A DNA stretch of 64,000 nt from CAWHYG01 sp963833505 (GTDB taxonomy: Bacteria; Eisenbacteria; RBG-16-71-46; CAIMUX01). Shown one piece after another: positions 63,349 to 64,000 of the stretch; the first letter of the stretch is position 1; the number at the start of each line of letters is the position of its first letter. The position numbers and the translations under genes were made by a program. The notes beneath the pieces are model-generated. The model saw only the letters and a list, made by a program, of their open reading frames with translations. It was not told the DNA's origin and searched no databases. The stretch spans positions 310,001 to 374,000 of the forward strand of contig CAWHYG010000005.1 in NCBI GenBank assembly GCA_963833505.1. The letters are read 5' to 3'.

Positions 63349-64000
63349 TCACCTGCTCAGAACCATCTTCCTTGTCTGGCTGAAGCCGTTGACCTCGAGC
63401 CGCGCGTAGTACACCCCGGAGACGGCCTGATGCCCGTGCGCATCCCGGCCGTCCCAGACCGCCGTATGCTCCCCCGGCCCGAGCTGGTCCTCGACGAGGT
63501 TTTTGACCACGCGGCCGCCGACGTCAAAGACGCGCAGCGCGACCCGCGCCCCCGATCCCGGAAGGACGAAGTGCAACGACGTCTCCGAGCGGAACGGATT
63601 CGGAACGTTGTCCTGGAGGGCAAAGCCGGACCTGGATCCGGTTGGCGCGGTGCCCTCGGCTCCAGGCGATGGAATCGGATCAACTCCCGAAGTCGGCGAC
63701 GTCCACTCCAGCGTCCAGGTGTCGTTGAAAAGATAGGCGGACTCGGCGCCGGCGAAGATCACGAGCTGGTCACGGGCGGCATCATAGACTCCGGTGGCGC
63801 CGTAGCGCGCCGGCGGGAGATCTCCCGACGGCGCCAGCTCGCTCCAGGCGGGCTCGCCGGCGAGAGCCAGCGACCAGGAATCGTTGTGGTAGGGATAGGA
63901 CCCGTCGTTGCCGCCGAAGATCACCATGCGATCGCGGATCGGATCGTAGATCGCCGGCGCGGAGGTCCGTCCGATCGGCAGCAGCCCCGACGGCGCGAGC
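63349..64000 (-). CDS. Kelch-type secreted protein, 3' part, with FlgD-like end
   Basis: The gene runs off the window end (frame still open at 64000). Kelch repeats are visible: GRTSAPAIYDPIRDRMVIFG, GNDGSYPYHNDSWSL, PPARYGATGVYDAARDQLVI. A Pro/Gly linker leads to a FlgD-like module (FALQDNVPNPFRSETSLHFV, LRVFDVGGRVVKNLV, VWDGRDAHGHQAVSGVYYAR) ending KMVLSR. It is a secreted beta-propeller of the same class as the others in this window. Confidence 0.85.
   Translation of the reverse strand, partial: LAPSGLLPIGRTSAPAIYDPIRDRMVIFGGNDGSYPYHNDSWSLALAGEPAWSELAPSGDLPPARYGATGVYDAARDQLVIFAGAESAYLFNDTWTLEWTSPTSGVDPIPSPGAEGTAPTGSRSGFALQDNVPNPFRSETSLHFVLPGSGARVALRVFDVGGRVVKNLVEDQLGPGEHTAVWDGRDAHGHQAVSGVYYARLEVNGFSQTRKMVLSR

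Overview
The window is GC-rich and gene-dense. It reads like a chromosome segment from an uncultured FCB-type bacterium, with Candidatus Eisenbacteria or a related candidate phylum as the best guess. The basis for this is a set of large secreted proteins (VCBS/FG-GAP, NHL, BNR, kelch, LamG), at least eight of which end in the same FlgD-like C-terminal module (WDGRD ... G-x-Y-x-x-R). A complete SUF operon, a DtxR-FeoAB locus and strong AGGAGG ribosome sites are also present. I saw no rRNA, tRNA or CRISPR array. Taxonomy is inference from gene style only.

Layout. 1-8300: a CHAT-domain protein with a damaged 5' end, a two-gene secreted-protein operon with long repeats, a small secreted protein and a decayed SWIM zinc-finger fragment. 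8307-14712: one 1070-codon secreted LamG gene split by two insertion sequences (IS1380-like and ISL3-like). Removing each element with one copy of its target duplication restores one uninterrupted frame. 15166-24919: a Ser/Thr kinase, convergent with a three-gene operon of TIR-TIR-AAA ATPase, membrane AAA ATPase with YD-like repeats, and SLOG-SLATT-like membrane protein. This operon is the best candidate for an undescribed signalling or immune system.

25000-44000: a secreted-protein island with two convergent 14-repeat VCBS proteins, a cupredoxin and cupin pair, an MNT antitoxin whose HEPN toxin is cut to 21 codons, several beta-propeller proteins, a degenerate CPBP protease homologue, and many broken genes. 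44400-50750: a sigma-54 activator without receiver domain, a zinc ribbon, a frameshifted ChlI-ChlD chelatase-like ATPase, and a frameshifted release-factor-like protein.

51080-62500: iron metabolism. An Rrf2/SufR-like regulator is followed by sufC-B-D, a Rieske ferredoxin, sufS, sufU and sufT, tightly packed with start/stop overlaps. On the other strand a DtxR-family regulator, feoA and feoB form a second unit, with a palindrome over its promoter. Together they would couple ferrous iron uptake to Fe-S cluster assembly. An unusual trait of this section is that sufD, sufS, sufU, sufT, feoA, feoB and the sigma-54 activator all carry long low-complexity Arg/Gly/Pro/Ser/Glu-rich extensions or inserts outside the conserved cores. 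The window ends in a DUF1579 protein and the 3' part of a kelch-type secreted protein.
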